A DNA stretch of 64,000 nucleotides from Aquabacterium sp. (GTDB taxonomy: Bacteria > Pseudomonadota > Gammaproteobacteria > Burkholderiales > Burkholderiaceae_C), in assembly GCF_021768455.1 (NCBI RefSeq), contig NZ_JAIZVX010000003.1:1-64000 (forward strand), in the 5' to 3' direction. The notes beneath the pieces were generated by a model. The model searched no databases, was not told the origin of the DNA, and saw nothing but the letters and a program-made list of their open reading frames with translations. A program made the position numbers and the translations under genes. Each line of letters opens with the position of its first letter. The first letter of the stretch is position 1. Below are positions 52,587-63,177 of this stretch, piece by piece.

Positions 52587-54083
52587 ATGGGCATCGAGCA
52601 GTTGGACGTGCTGATCGTGGGGGGTGGCCTCTCGGGCATTGGCGCGGGCGTGCACCTGAAGCAGCATTGCCCCGGGCACAGCTTTGCCATCCTGGAGGGC
52701 CGCGCGGCCATCGGGGGCACCTGGGACCTGTTCCGCTACCCCGGCATCCGCTCCGACTCCGACATGTACACCCTCGGCTACGCCTTCAAGCCCTGGACCC
52801 GGGCCAAGGCGATCGCCGACGGCCCCGCCATCCTGTCCTACATCGAAGAGACGGCCCGCGAGCACGACCTCGAACGCCATGTGCGCCTGCAGCACCGCGT
52901 GGTGCGCAGCAGCTGGTCGGGTGCCAACGCGCGCTGGCTGGTCGACGTGGAGGTGGGCCCGGAGCGCACGCTGCGCCAGATCAGCGCCCGCTTCCTCTAC
53001 CTCTGCACCGGCTACTACCGCTACGAACAGGGCCACGCGCCCGCGTTCCCCGGCGCGGCCGACTTCCAGGGCCGCATCGTGCACCCGCAGCACTGGCCGC
53101 AGGACCTCGACCACCGGGGCCAGCGCATGGTGGTGATCGGCAGTGGCGCCACGGCCGTGACCCTGGTGCCATCTCTGGCCGAACAGGCTGCGCAGGTCAC
53201 CATGCTGCAGCGCTCCCCCACCTATGTGCTGGCGCGCCCGGGCAGCGACAGGCTGGCCAACTGGATGAACGAGACCCTGCCGCTGAAGCTGGCCTACGGC
53301 ATCACGCGCTGGAAGAACGTCCTCATGCAGATGCTGTTCTACAAGCTCTCGCGCCAGCGCCCCGAGATGATGAAGCGCTACATCCTGAAGGGCGTGGCCC
53401 GGGCCCTGGGCCCGCGCAAGGACCTGCTCCGGCACTTCGAGCCCAGCTACAAGCCCTGGGACCAGCGTGTCTGCCTGGTGCCCGATGCCGACCTGTTCAA
53501 GGCCCTGCGCAGCGGCAAGGCCGAGGTCGTGACCGACCACATCGAGCGCTTCACGGCCACGGGCATCCAGCTGAAATCGGGCGCCCACCTCGAGGCCGAC
53601 GTGATCGTGACCGCCACGGGCCTGGACCTGCTGGCCTTTGGCGGCATGGACATCGTGGTCGATGGCAAGGTGGTCAAGCCCCGCCGCACCTTCAGCTACA
53701 AGGGCATGATGCTCTCGGGCGTGCCCAACCTGGCCTATGCCTTCGGCTACACGAATGCCTCGTGGACGCTGAAGGCCGACCTCACCAGCGAACTGGTCTG
53801 CAAGGTGCTGAACCACATGCAGAAGACCGGGCAGCCCGTGGCCACGCCGGTCGCCCCTGCCGACCTCAAGCCCGAAGCCCTGCTGGACTTCACCTCGGGC
53901 TACGTGCTGCGCAGCCTGAACCGCTTCCCCAACCAGGGCAACCGACTGCCCTGGAAGATGCACCAGAACTACCTGCTCGACGTGCTGGCCTTCAAGGGCC
54001 ACAACGTGGACGACGGCACCCTGGTTTTCAGCCAGCCAGTGGCCGCAGGCACGGACCAGGCCGGGCTGAAGCGGGCGGCCTGA
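52587..54083 (+). CDS. Flavin-containing monooxygenase (Baeyer-Villiger type)
   Basis: VLIVGGGLSGIGAG, GGTWDLFRYPGIRSDSDMYTLGY, FxGxxxHPQHWP motif (FQGRIVHPQHWP), VVIGSGATAV; GGAG RBS upstream of 52587. Confidence 0.88.
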   Translation: MGIEQLDVLIVGGGLSGIGAGVHLKQHCPGHSFAILEGRAAIGGTWDLFRYPGIRSDSDMYTLGYAFKPWTRAKAIADGPAILSYIEETAREHDLERHVRLQHRVVRSSWSGANARWLVDVEVGPERTLRQISARFLYLCTGYYRYEQGHAPAFPGAADFQGRIVHPQHWPQDLDHRGQRMVVIGSGATAVTLVPSLAEQAAQVTMLQRSPTYVLARPGSDRLANWMNETLPLKLAYGITRWKNVLMQMLFYKLSRQRPEMMKRYILKGVARALGPRKDLLRHFEPSYKPWDQRVCLVPDADLFKALRSGKAEVVTDHIERFTATGIQLKSGAHLEADVIVTATGLDLLAFGGMDIVVDGKVVKPRRTFSYKGMMLSGVPNLAYAFGYTNASWTLKADLTSELVCKVLNHMQKTGQPVATPVAPADLKPEALLDFTSGYVLRSLNRFPNQGNRLPWKMHQNYLLDVLAFKGHNVDDGTLVFSQPVAAGTDQAGLKRAA

Positions 54084-54095
54084 CTCCGGCCCGCA

Positions 54096-55004
54096 TCAGG
54101 CTTGCAGGGCCGCCAGCTGCGCCTGCAGGGCGGCACGCTCCTGGCGCAGACCGGCCACGGTGGCCAGCAGGCGGGTGATGGTGTCTTCGGGGGATTCGCC
54201 TTCGCGCGGGCCGTCCTGTGCGCCCTCGGCGTCCCAGGGGGCGGCGCCTTCGGACAGCATCTCCACCACCTCGGCGCTGCGGGCCTCGCGCTCCTTCTTG
54301 CGCGAATCCCGCACCTGGCGAGCGGCCTGCTGCAGGCCCTTCTTGCCTTCGCCCACGGCGGCCACCTGCTCTGCCACCGGCAAGGTGGCCACGGTGGCGG
54401 CGGTGTTGATGGACACGGCACCTTGCTTGACGGCCTCCACCAGCTCGGGCGCGGCCAGCTTCTGGATCTTCTCGATCTGGGCCACGGTGGCCGGGCTGAT
54501 GCGCGCGGCGCGGGCCAGGGCCTCGCGGCTGGCCAGGGCCGCGACCTCGGCCCGCTCTTCGGGCGTGAGGGGCGCGGGCGCAGGCTCGGCTTCGGCGGGT
54601 GGTGTCACCGGGGTCGCCGCCTCGGCAGCCGCCTTGGCCGCGGCGGCGGCATCGGCCTTGGCCTTCACCTCGGCTTCGGCGCGCGTGGTCAGGATCTCCT
54701 TCTTGCGCAAGGCGAGCACGCCACGCTGGAAGTCCGAGACGCTGCGGCGGCCCAGGTGCTGGTCGATCATCCACAGGTGCACGTCTTCCATGGACTTGAA
54801 GCGCGTGTTCTGCACGGTCTGGAAAGGCAGGCCGTGCTTGGTGCAGATGCCATAACGGTTGTGGCCGTCGACCAGCACATCGCCCCACAGCACCAGGGCA
54901 TCGCGGCAGCCTTCGGCCAGGATGCTGCGCTCCAGCGCGTCGTGTTCTTCGGGGGTGAGCGGGTCGATGTAGGCGCGCAGGTCTTCGTTGACCGTGATGT
55001 TCAT
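54096..55004 (-). CDS. Orphan ParB-like (ParB/Spo0J N-terminal fold plus HTH) protein
   Basis: DALVLWGDVLVDGHNRYGIC ParB-like core; REALARAARISPATVAQIEKIQ HTH-like; C-terminal coiled coil. Confidence 0.7.
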   Translation of the reverse strand: MNITVNEDLRAYIDPLTPEEHDALERSILAEGCRDALVLWGDVLVDGHNRYGICTKHGLPFQTVQNTRFKSMEDVHLWMIDQHLGRRSVSDFQRGVLALRKKEILTTRAEAEVKAKADAAAAAKAAAEAATPVTPPAEAEPAPAPLTPEERAEVAALASREALARAARISPATVAQIEKIQKLAAPELVEAVKQGAVSINTAATVATLPVAEQVAAVGEGKKGLQQAARQVRDSRKKEREARSAEVVEMLSEGAAPWDAEGAQDGPREGESPEDTITRLLATVAGLRQERAALQAQLAALQA

Positions 55005-55117
55005 GGCAGGCAGCAGGGCAAAGGGAAAGGGCCTGGCGGCCACAGGGCCCCAGGCGGAAAGGGGCGCCATTGTAAGGACGCCGGCCCGCGCCCTGGGCGC
55101 CAGGCGATCGGGGCGAC

Positions 55118-55486
55118 TCAGTCGAGTGCGAAGTGGCTGCGCAGCGCCTCGCAGAAGGCCTCGTCACCGGTGAGCGTGAGCGTCAGGGTGTGGCGCGGTG
55201 TGCCGGGCGGCATCAGGCGGGCGCTCAGCCGGCCCGTGGCCACGTCGAAGTGCAGGTCTTCGCGGGCACTGAACTCCTGCTGGCCCTGCAGCTCGGCGTC
55301 CCAGGTGAAGCCTTCGCCCACCGGGCCGCAATCGGAGCCGAAGCGGGCATGGCACCAGGCCAGCACGGCCGCCACCTCGGCGTGCACGGCCGGCACGTGC
55401 TGCGGGCCCACCGAGACCATGGCCTCGAAGGTGCCCGTGCCATCGGTGCTGTCGCTGTAATCGAAGATCAGGTAGTCCAGGCTCAT
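55118..55486 (-). CDS. Hypothetical protein (122 aa)
   Basis: MSLDYLIFDYSDSTDGTGTFEAMVSV...TLTLTLTGDEAFCEALRSHFALD; start at internal ATG of longer ORF. Confidence 0.6.
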   Translation of the reverse strand: MSLDYLIFDYSDSTDGTGTFEAMVSVGPQHVPAVHAEVAAVLAWCHARFGSDCGPVGEGFTWDAELQGQQEFSAREDLHFDVATGRLSARLMPPGTPRHTLTLTLTGDEAFCEALRSHFALD

Positions 55487-55568
55487 GGCCGCACTGTAAG
55501 CCAAGCGCGGCCCGGCAGCGCGACATGAATGCAGCGCATGCACAGCCGGATCAGGCATCATCTCGCTC

Positions 55569-56480
55569 ATGCTCGAAATCCGCCACCTGCGCTCGCTCAT
55601 TGCCATTGCCGACAGCGGCAAGCTCGCCACCGCCGCCGACCGGGTGCACCTGAGCCAGTCGGCGCTGTCGCACCAGATCCGCGCCCTGGAAGACCACCAC
55701 GGCCTGCCCCTGTTCGAGCGCACCCGCCAGGGCCTGCGCTTCACGCCCGCGGGCGAACGGCTGCTGACCCTCGCCCGCAGCGTGATGGCCGAGGTGGGCG
55801 CGGCCGAGCGCGATCTCGCCCGCATGAAGGGCGAAACCACCGGCGAGCTGCGCATCGCGCTGGAGTGCCACACCTGCTTCGACTGGCTGATGCCGGTGAT
55901 GCACGCCTTCCGTCAGCGCTGGCCCGAGGTCGAGGTCGACCTGGTGGCCGGCTTCCACGCCGACCCGCTCACCCTGCTCAAGGAGGGCAAGGCCGACCTG
56001 GTGATCGGCTCGCGCCCCAAGGCGCTGCGGGCCTGGTCGGTCACGCCGCTGTTTCGCTTCGAGATCCTGGCCGTGCTGGCCAACGAACACCCGCTGCGCC
56101 ACAAGCGCTTCCTCGCCGCCAAAGACCTGGCCGACCAGACCCTGATCACCTACCCCGTGCCCGAGGAGCGCATCGACCTGATCCGCGAGGTGCTCAGGCC
56201 CGCCGGGCTGAGCCTGCCGCGTCGCACCGCCGAGCTGACGGTGGCCATCGTGCAGCTGGTGGCCAGTCGCCGCGGCATCGCCGCCCTGCCGAACTGGGGC
56301 CTGCAGAGCTACTTGCAGCACGATTACGTCAAGGCCCTGCCCATCGGCCCCAAAGGCCTGTGGAGCGAGCTGCACGCCATCTGCCCCAAGGCGCAGGCCA
56401 CCCGCCCCTACATGCAGGACATGGCCCAGATCATCCGCAGCGAGTGCGCCAAATTGCCGGGCATCGAGTGGCTGGCCTGA
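55569..56480 (+). CDS. metR: LysR-family regulator, MetR-like
   Basis: HTH HLRSLIAIADSGKLATAADRVHLSQSALSHQIRALE; effector domain LRIALECHTCFDWLMPVMHAFRQRWPEVEVDL resembles E. coli MetR [30 protein letters not shown]. Confidence 0.82.
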   Translation: MLEIRHLRSLIAIADSGKLATAADRVHLSQSALSHQIRALEDHHGLPLFERTRQGLRFTPAGERLLTLARSVMAEVGAAERDLARMKGETTGELRIALECHTCFDWLMPVMHAFRQRWPEVEVDLVAGFHADPLTLLKEGKADLVIGSRPKALRAWSVTPLFRFEILAVLANEHPLRHKRFLAAKDLADQTLITYPVPEERIDLIREVLRPAGLSLPRRTAELTVAIVQLVASRRGIAALPNWGLQSYLQHDYVKALPIGPKGLWSELHAICPKAQATRPYMQDMAQIIRSECAKLPGIEWLA

Positions 56481-56633
56481 TCGGCGCACCGTGAACGCGA
56501 AATAGCGCACGGACTGGGGTGTTTCACGGGGACCAGAGCGCGCCGCCCCGGCCCACAATGTCCGAATAGGGGAAACCCGCGGGCAGCGTCCACCTGGCGC
56601 CACGGCCCGAACCATGCCACGAGCAACAGGGCC

Positions 56634-59600
56634 ATGACACGCGTGTTCGATCACCTCAGGCAGACCCTCGGCACCCTGCTGGGCCGAGGCCACCCACGCC
56701 CCGCCATGCGTGGCGCCCAGACCGATCCGGCCCTGCGCACCCACCTGGCCCTGCTGACCACCCTCAACCAGTACGCCATCGTCTCGGCCACCGACCGCCA
56801 CGGCCTCATCACCGAGGCCAACGACGCCTTCTGCGCGCTCAGCCGTTACCCGCGCGAGGCGCTGATCGGTCAGGATCACCGCATCCTCAATTCAGGCCAT
56901 CACCCCCCTGGCTTCTGGGCCGAGATGTGGGCCACGGTGCAGTCCGGGCAGTCCTGGCACGGCGAGGTCTGCAACCGCGCCAGCGATGGCCGGCTCTACT
57001 GGGTCAACAGCGTGGTCATCCCTGTGATGGACGACCACGGGCAGATCGACAAGCTCATCTCGGTGCGCACCGACATCACGCGGCTCAAGACCTCCGAGCA
57101 GCAGCTGCGCGCCGACGAGGCCCTGCTCGATCGCGTCGGGCGCCTCGCCCGCGTGGGAGGCTGGCAGTTCGAACTGGGCATCGACCGGCTCACCGTCACG
57201 GGCCAGCTCAGCCGCCTCCTCGACCGCCCCCATGCCCCACGCCACCACCTGGACGACGTGATGATGCACCTGGGGCAGCGCGCTCGCCTGCGGCTGCAGC
57301 GTGCCGCCGTGCGGGCCATCGAGCACGGTCAGACCTGGGACATGGAGCTGCCCGCCGTCACCAGCGAGGGGCGGCAGATTCGCCTGCGTTCGGTGGGCGA
57401 AGCCGAGCGAGAGGGTGACCGCGTGGTCCGCCTGGTGGGCACCTTCCAGGACATCACCGAGCTGCACGAATCGCGCGAGCGCCTGAGCCACACCCGCTCG
57501 CTGCTGAGCAGCGTGCTGGACGCCACCACCGCCTTCTCGGTGATCGCCACCGACCTGGACCTGCGCGTCACGCTGTTCAACACGGGCGCCGAGCGCATGC
57601 TGCAGTACCGGGCCGCCGACGTCACCGGCCGCCAGACCCCCTTGTTCCTGCACGACGCGACAGAGGTGGCGCAACGCTGCGCCGAGCTGAGCGCACAGCA
57701 CGGGCGCCCCTTCACCGCCGCCAACGTCTTCACCGATCCGGTGGTGCGAGGCCAGCCGCACGAATGGACCTACCTGCGCCGCGATGGCAGCCGCCTGCGC
57801 GTCTCGCTGGTGGTCACGGCCATGCGCTCGCTGTCGGGCGAGGTGATCGGCTACCTGGGCGCGGCCCACGACGTGACCGAGCGCTTGGCCCACGAAGCCA
57901 CCCTGCGCCTGGCCACCGAGCGGGCCGAAAAGGCCAGCCAGGCCAAGGGCCAGTTCCTGGCCAACATGAGCCACGAAATCCGCACGCCCATGAACGCCGT
58001 GCTGGGCATGCTCAAGCTGCTGCGCCGCACCCCGCTGGCCCGCCGGCAACAGGACTACACCGGCAAGGCCGAACGGGCCGCGCGCTCCCTGCTCGCCCTG
58101 CTCAACGACATCCTCGACTTCTCCAAGGTCGAGGCCGGCAAGATGACGCTGGACCCCCGTCCCTTCCAGCTGGAACAGCTGCTGCGCGACCTTTCCGTCA
58201 TCCTCTCGGCCAACCTGGCCGACAAGCCGGTGGAACTGGCCTACGACATCGACCCGCGCCTGCCCGACACCCTGGTCGGCGACGACCTGCGCCTGCAGCA
58301 GATCCTCATCAACCTGGGCGGCAACGCCATCAAGTTCACACGCCAGGGCGAGATCGTGCTGGGCATGCGCCTGGTTCGCCAAAGCGACAAGGACGTGACC
58401 GTGCGCGTCTCCGTGCGCGACACCGGCATCGGCATCGCCGAAGAGGCCCTGCAGCGCATCTTCGACGGCTTCGCCCAGGCAGAAGGGCACACCTCGCGCG
58501 AGTTCGGTGGCACCGGCCTGGGCCTGAGCATCAGCCAGCGCCTGGTGCGGCTCATGGGCGGCACCCTCTTGGTCGAAAGCGTGCCGGGCAAGGGCAGCAC
58601 CTTCTATTTCGACATCCCCTTGAGCCGGGTGCCCGAGCATCCGGCCACGCTGGTCCAGCCCGACGGCGAGGGCAAACGGGTGCTGCTGGTCGACGACAAC
58701 GACGTGACCCGCATGCTGCTGATGGCCCAGGCCGAAGCCCTGGGCTGGCAGGCCGATGGCGCCGAAAGCGGACCGGCTGCGCTGAAAATGGTGGACGAGG
58801 CCGTGCAAGCGGGCGTGCCCTATGACGCCGTCTTCGTCGACTGGCAGATGCCCGGCATGGATGGCTGGGAGACCAGCCGCCACATCCGCGACAGCACCCC
58901 GGCGCCGGTCACCCCCCTGATCGTGATGGTGACCGCCCACGACCGCGAGGCCCTGGCCGAACGCAGCGAGGCCGATCCCAGCCTGCTCGATGCCTACCTG
59001 ATCAAGCCCGTGACGGCCATGCTGCTGCAACGCGCCCTGAGCGAACACAGCCCCCACCGCCTCACCGAAGAGCGCATGCCCCCACCGCCCCCCGGCGACC
59101 AGCGCCTGCCAGGCCTGCGCGTGCTGCTGGTGGAGGACAACCCCAACAACCAGCAGGTGGCCCAGGAGCTGCTGCAGGACGAAGGTGCCGAGGTGCAACT
59201 GGCCTGCAACGGCCAGGAAGGGGTGGGCGCGGTGCTGCAGGCCAGCGAGCCCTTCGACATCGTGCTCATGGACATCCAGATGCCCGTGATGGACGGCCTC
59301 ACCGCCGCCCGCCTCATCCAGGAGGCACTGGGCGACCTGGCCCCGCCCATCGTCGCCATGACCGCCAACGTGGCCGCCAGCGACCGCGACACCAGCCTGG
59401 CCGCCGGCATGGTCGACCACATCGGCAAGCCGTTCGACCTCGACGAACTGGTGCACGTGCTTTGCACCCACACCGACCGCACGCCCCAGGTCGTGCCGCC
59501 CCGCGAGGCCACGCCCCCCTCGGCCACCCTGCTGGCCCTGGCGGGCACCCAGGGCCTGGAACTGGAACGGGCCCTGCACCGGCTGGGCGGCCGGCTCGAC

Positions 59601-60182
59601 GTCTACCTGCGCCTGCTGGACAACTTCAGCCGCGACCTGCAGGCCGCCCCAGGTCAGATCCAGGCCTGGTTCGCCGAGGGCGACGTGGTCGCGTTGCAGC
59701 AGTGGAGCCACACGGTCAAGGGCCTCGCCGGCACGCTGGGCGACCCACGGCTGGCCGCGGCCATCGGCCAGGCCCACGCAGAAGCCCTCCGCCTGGGCGA
59801 CCGCCTGCTGCAGCCTGAGGCCGCCTCGGCCTGGGCTCTCGCCGTCAACGAAGCCCTGACGACTGCAGGCCAGCGCCTGCGCCCCCTGCAGGCCCAGTTG
59901 GCAGCAGACCTGCAGCGCAGCCCACAGGCCTCGCCCCCCCCACCCGCCGACACGCTCACCCTGCTGCGCACGGCCACCCGGCTGCTGCACCTGCTGGACC
60001 AGAGCGACATGGCGGCCACCGAAGTGCACAAGACGCTGCAGGCCACCCTGGGGCCCGAGCACCGGGCCGTCCAGACCGCGCTCCAGACCGCGATGGACGC
60101 GCTGGACTTCGGCGCCGCCACCCTCCACACTCGGGCCCTGATGGCCCAACTCCAGGCAGAGACCGACCATGTGCCCTGCTGA
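56634..60182 (+). CDS. Hybrid sensor histidine kinase (PAS-PAS-HisKA-HATPase-REC-REC-HPt)
   Basis: [41 protein letters not shown]1 [17 protein letters not shown]2 [12 protein letters not shown]; HPt [14 protein letters not shown]. Confidence 0.93.
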   Translation: MTRVFDHLRQTLGTLLGRGHPRPAMRGAQTDPALRTHLALLTTLNQYAIVSATDRHGLITEANDAFCALSRYPREALIGQDHRILNSGHHPPGFWAEMWATVQSGQSWHGEVCNRASDGRLYWVNSVVIPVMDDHGQIDKLISVRTDITRLKTSEQQLRADEALLDRVGRLARVGGWQFELGIDRLTVTGQLSRLLDRPHAPRHHLDDVMMHLGQRARLRLQRAAVRAIEHGQTWDMELPAVTSEGRQIRLRSVGEAEREGDRVVRLVGTFQDITELHESRERLSHTRSLLSSVLDATTAFSVIATDLDLRVTLFNTGAERMLQYRAADVTGRQTPLFLHDATEVAQRCAELSAQHGRPFTAANVFTDPVVRGQPHEWTYLRRDGSRLRVSLVVTAMRSLSGEVIGYLGAAHDVTERLAHEATLRLATERAEKASQAKGQFLANMSHEIRTPMNAVLGMLKLLRRTPLARRQQDYTGKAERAARSLLALLNDILDFSKVEAGKMTLDPRPFQLEQLLRDLSVILSANLADKPVELAYDIDPRLPDTLVGDDLRLQQILINLGGNAIKFTRQGEIVLGMRLVRQSDKDVTVRVSVRDTGIGIAEEALQRIFDGFAQAEGHTSREFGGTGLGLSISQRLVRLMGGTLLVESVPGKGSTFYFDIPLSRVPEHPATLVQPDGEGKRVLLVDDNDVTRMLLMAQAEALGWQADGAESGPAALKMVDEAVQAGVPYDAVFVDWQMPGMDGWETSRHIRDSTPAPVTPLIVMVTAHDREALAERSEADPSLLDAYLIKPVTAMLLQRALSEHSPHRLTEERMPPPPPGDQRLPGLRVLLVEDNPNNQQVAQELLQDEGAEVQLACNGQEGVGAVLQASEPFDIVLMDIQMPVMDGLTAARLIQEALGDLAPPIVAMTANVAASDRDTSLAAGMVDHIGKPFDLDELVHVLCTHTDRTPQVVPPREATPPSATLLALAGTQGLELERALHRLGGRLDVYLRLLDNFSRDLQAAPGQIQAWFAEGDVVALQQWSHTVKGLAGTLGDPRLAAAIGQAHAEALRLGDRLLQPEAASAWALAVNEALTTAGQRLRPLQAQLAADLQRSPQASPPPPADTLTLLRTATRLLHLLDQSDMAATEVHKTLQATLGPEHRAVQTALQTAMDALDFGAATLHTRALMAQLQAETDHVPC

Positions 60183-61134
60183 AGAACGCATGCATGCCGT
60201 CCTCCTGGACGCCCCCACCCGCCCCCGGCTGCTCGTGGTCGACGACCAGGCCGCCAACATCCAGGTGCTCTACCGCGTCTTCGAGGCCGACCACCAGGTC
60301 CTGATGGCCACCGATGGCGAGCAGGCCCTGGCCGCGGCCCTGCGCCACCAGCCCGACCTCATCCTGCTCGACGTCGTCATGCCCGGCATGGACGGCCACA
60401 CCGTCTGCGCCCGCCTCAAGGCCTCGCCCGACACCCGCGACATCCCCGTGCTCTTCATCACCGCCCACAGTGACCCGGAGCAGGAAACCAAGGCCCTGGC
60501 CATGGGCGCCGTCGACTTCATTCCCAAGCCCATCAACCCCGATGTGGTGCGGGCCCGCGTCAAGACCCACCTCACCCTCAAGCGCCAGGCCGATCAGCTG
60601 CGCCACATGGCCTTCATGGACGGGCTGACCGGCACCTTCAACCGCCGGCTGTTCGACGACCGCCTGGCCATGGAGTGGTCGCGCGCGGTGCGCGAGCAGC
60701 GCAGCCTGGGCCTGGCCCTGATCGACGTCGACTTCTTCAAGGCCTACAACGACCACTACGGCCACCAGGCCGGTGACGACGCCCTCGTGGCCGTGGCCGG
60801 GGCGCTCAAGGGTGCGGGCCGCCGCCCGGCAGACGTGATCGCCCGCTACGGGGGCGAAGAGTTCGCATGCCTGCTGCCTGACACCGACGTCGCTGGCGCC
60901 CTGCTCGTGGCCAACCGCATGCGCGAGGCCGTGTTCAAGCTGGGCCTGCACCACGCCGGCTCCAGCGTGGCCGAGGTGGTCACCTTCAGCGCCGGGGTGG
61001 CGGTGGTCCAACCGGATGGCAACCAGGCCCCCGCGACGCTGCTGAAGCTGGCCGACGAGCAGCTCTACCGGGCCAAGGCCCTGGGGCGCAACCAGGTTTG
61101 CGCACCGCCCGGCCCGGCCTCCGGCACACCCTGA
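60169..61134 (+). CDS. REC-GGDEF response regulator (diguanylate cyclase)
   Basis: LLVVDDQAANIQVL...LILLDVVMPGMDG; MDGLTGTFNRR; RPADVIARYGGEEF (RxxD I-site and GGEEF); 14-nt overlap with the kinase gene. Confidence 0.93.
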   Translation: MCPAEERMHAVLLDAPTRPRLLVVDDQAANIQVLYRVFEADHQVLMATDGEQALAAALRHQPDLILLDVVMPGMDGHTVCARLKASPDTRDIPVLFITAHSDPEQETKALAMGAVDFIPKPINPDVVRARVKTHLTLKRQADQLRHMAFMDGLTGTFNRRLFDDRLAMEWSRAVREQRSLGLALIDVDFFKAYNDHYGHQAGDDALVAVAGALKGAGRRPADVIARYGGEEFACLLPDTDVAGALLVANRMREAVFKLGLHHAGSSVAEVVTFSAGVAVVQPDGNQAPATLLKLADEQLYRAKALGRNQVCAPPGPASGTP

Positions 61135-61219
61135 GCCCCGCCGCTCGCCCACTGCGCCCCAGGCTGTGTCAGGATGGGCATCAGTGGGCGCCTCGGTGGT
61201 CGCCCCGTCCGGAGCCCCC

Positions 61220-61906
61220 ATGTCGCTTGAGACCCTCGAGATCGAATCCGCCCCCTCGCCCACGGCCAGCCTGATCATCCTGCATGGCCTGGGCGCCGAT
61301 GGCGAAGACTTCGTGCCCTTCTGCCACGAGCTCGACCTTGATGGCATCGGCCCCATGCGTTTCGTCATGCCCAGCGCGCCGGTGATCCCGGTGAGCCTCA
61401 ACGGCGGCTACCCCATGCGCGCCTGGTACGACATCCTGCCCCGCAACGACGCCAAGCGCGAAGACGAGGCCAGCCTGCGCGCCACCCTGCCCCTGGTCGA
61501 TGCCCTGATCGAGCGCGAAATCGGCCGCGGCATCCCCTCCGAGCGCATCGTGCTCATGGGCTTTTCGCAAGGCTGTGCCATGACGCTGATGTGCGGCCTG
61601 CGCCAGCCCCACCGACTGGCCGGCCTGATCGCCCTCTCGGGCTACCTGCCCCTGCCGGACACCACCTCTGCCGAGGCCCACCGCGCCAACCGCCGCACGC
61701 CCATCTTCATGGCCCACGGCACCCATGACGACGTCGTCCTGCCGGAACGCGGCCAGCGCTCTCTGGCTCACCTTCTGAGCCTGGACTACCCCGTGCGCTG
61801 GCACGACTACCCCATGGGCCACAGCCTCTGCCTCGACGAGGTCAACGACATCAACGCCTGGCTGAAGCGGGTGCTATCCCCCACAGAGGACCAAGGCAAG
61901 CCCTGA
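61220..61906 (+). CDS. Phospholipase/carboxylesterase family alpha/beta hydrolase
   Basis: LIILHGLGADGEDF, VLMGFSQGCAMTL (GxSxG), HGTHDDVV, MGHSLC. Confidence 0.88.
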   Translation: MSLETLEIESAPSPTASLIILHGLGADGEDFVPFCHELDLDGIGPMRFVMPSAPVIPVSLNGGYPMRAWYDILPRNDAKREDEASLRATLPLVDALIEREIGRGIPSERIVLMGFSQGCAMTLMCGLRQPHRLAGLIALSGYLPLPDTTSAEAHRANRRTPIFMAHGTHDDVVLPERGQRSLAHLLSLDYPVRWHDYPMGHSLCLDEVNDINAWLKRVLSPTEDQGKP

Positions 61907-61962
61907 TTGCCAAATGTGCACGGCCCCTCCAAGAATGGCTTTCAGCCCCGGAGGAGCCCGAC

Positions 61963-63159
61963 ATGGACCTGCACTTCACCCCCGACGAACTCGCCTTCCG
62001 CGAGACCGTGCGGGCTTTCCTCACCCAGGCCGTCCCCACCGAGCTGACCGACAAGGTGAAGCACGGGCTCGCCCTGAGCAAGGCCGACCACGAACGGTGG
62101 CACGCGCTGCTGCAAAGCCGGGGCTGGCTGGCCAGCCACTGGCCCATGGCCCATGGTGGACCGGGCTGGAGCCCCATCCAGCGCTTCCTCTTCGAGCACG
62201 ACTGCGCCCTCGCCCACTGCCCTCGCACCGTGCCCTTTGGCGTCAACATGCTGGGGCCGGTGCTGATCCACCACGGCACACCCGACCAGCAGGCGCACTG
62301 GCTGCCCCGCATCCTGCGGGGCGACGACTGGTGGTGCCAGGGTTACTCCGAACCCGGCGCCGGTTCTGACCTGGCCGGGCTGCAGACCTCGGCCGTGCGC
62401 CAGGGCGAGCACTACGTGGTCAACGGACAGAAAACCTGGACCACCCTGGGCCACCACGCCAACATGATCTTCTGCCTCGTGCGCACCGACCGCGAGGCCA
62501 AAAAACAGGCCGGGATCAGCTTCCTGCTGATCGACATGGCGTCACCCGGCGTCGACGTGCGCCCCATCGTCACGCTGGATGGCACGCACGAGGTCAACGA
62601 GGTCTTTTTCACCAACGTGAGGGTGCCCGTGGCCAACCTCGTGGGCACCGAGCACCAGGGCTGGACGGTGGCCAAGTTCCTGCTCACCTACGAGCGCACC
62701 AACATCGCGGGCGTGGGCTTTTCGGTGGCCGCCCTCGAACGCGTCAAGGCCGTGGCAGGCCGCGTCATGAAGGGTGGGCGGCCCCTGCTGCACGACCCGC
62801 TCTTTGCCGCCCGACTGGCCCGCGTCGAGATCGAACTCGAGAACATGAAAACCACCAACCTGCGCGTGATCGCGGCCGTGACCGATGGCGGGGCACCCGG
62901 GGCCGAGAGCTCCATGCTCAAGGTCAAGGGCACCGAGATCCGCCAGGAGCTCACCTCGCTGCTGCGCCGGGCCATGGGCCCGCATGCCCTGCCCTTTGTG
63001 CCCGAAACCGCGGAAGCCAGCGGCCATCCCGACGGACTGGGGCAACCCGAAGCCCGCTTCGCCGCCGCCAGCTACTTCAACCACCGCAAGCTGTCGATCT
63101 TTGGCGGCAGCAACGAAATCCAGAAGAACATCATCGCCAAAACGATGCTGGGCCTGTGA
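61963..63159 (+). CDS. Acyl-CoA dehydrogenase (PimC-like large subunit)
   Basis: WWCQGYSEPGAGSDLAGLQT, VNGQKTWTTLGHHANMIFCLVRTD, FGGSNEIQKNIIAKTMLGL. Confidence 0.88.
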   Translation: MDLHFTPDELAFRETVRAFLTQAVPTELTDKVKHGLALSKADHERWHALLQSRGWLASHWPMAHGGPGWSPIQRFLFEHDCALAHCPRTVPFGVNMLGPVLIHHGTPDQQAHWLPRILRGDDWWCQGYSEPGAGSDLAGLQTSAVRQGEHYVVNGQKTWTTLGHHANMIFCLVRTDREAKKQAGISFLLIDMASPGVDVRPIVTLDGTHEVNEVFFTNVRVPVANLVGTEHQGWTVAKFLLTYERTNIAGVGFSVAALERVKAVAGRVMKGGRPLLHDPLFAARLARVEIELENMKTTNLRVIAAVTDGGAPGAESSMLKVKGTEIRQELTSLLRRAMGPHALPFVPETAEASGHPDGLGQPEARFAAASYFNHRKLSIFGGSNEIQKNIIAKTMLGL

Positions 63160-63177
63160 GCCAGCGAGGGCCCCACC

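Noticed and set aside
55118-55873. Full 251-aa version of the minus-strand hypothetical ORF
   Set aside because: The upstream half overlaps the 5' part of the metR-like gene in antisense; the 122-aa version starting at 55486 is more parsimonious.
56892-60260. 1122-aa minus-strand ORF antisense to the hybrid kinase
   Set aside because: High-GC shadow ORF; the plus strand carries complete PAS/HisKA/HATPase/REC/HPt motifs, whereas the antisense product is His/Gly/Val/Gln-rich with no recognisable domain.
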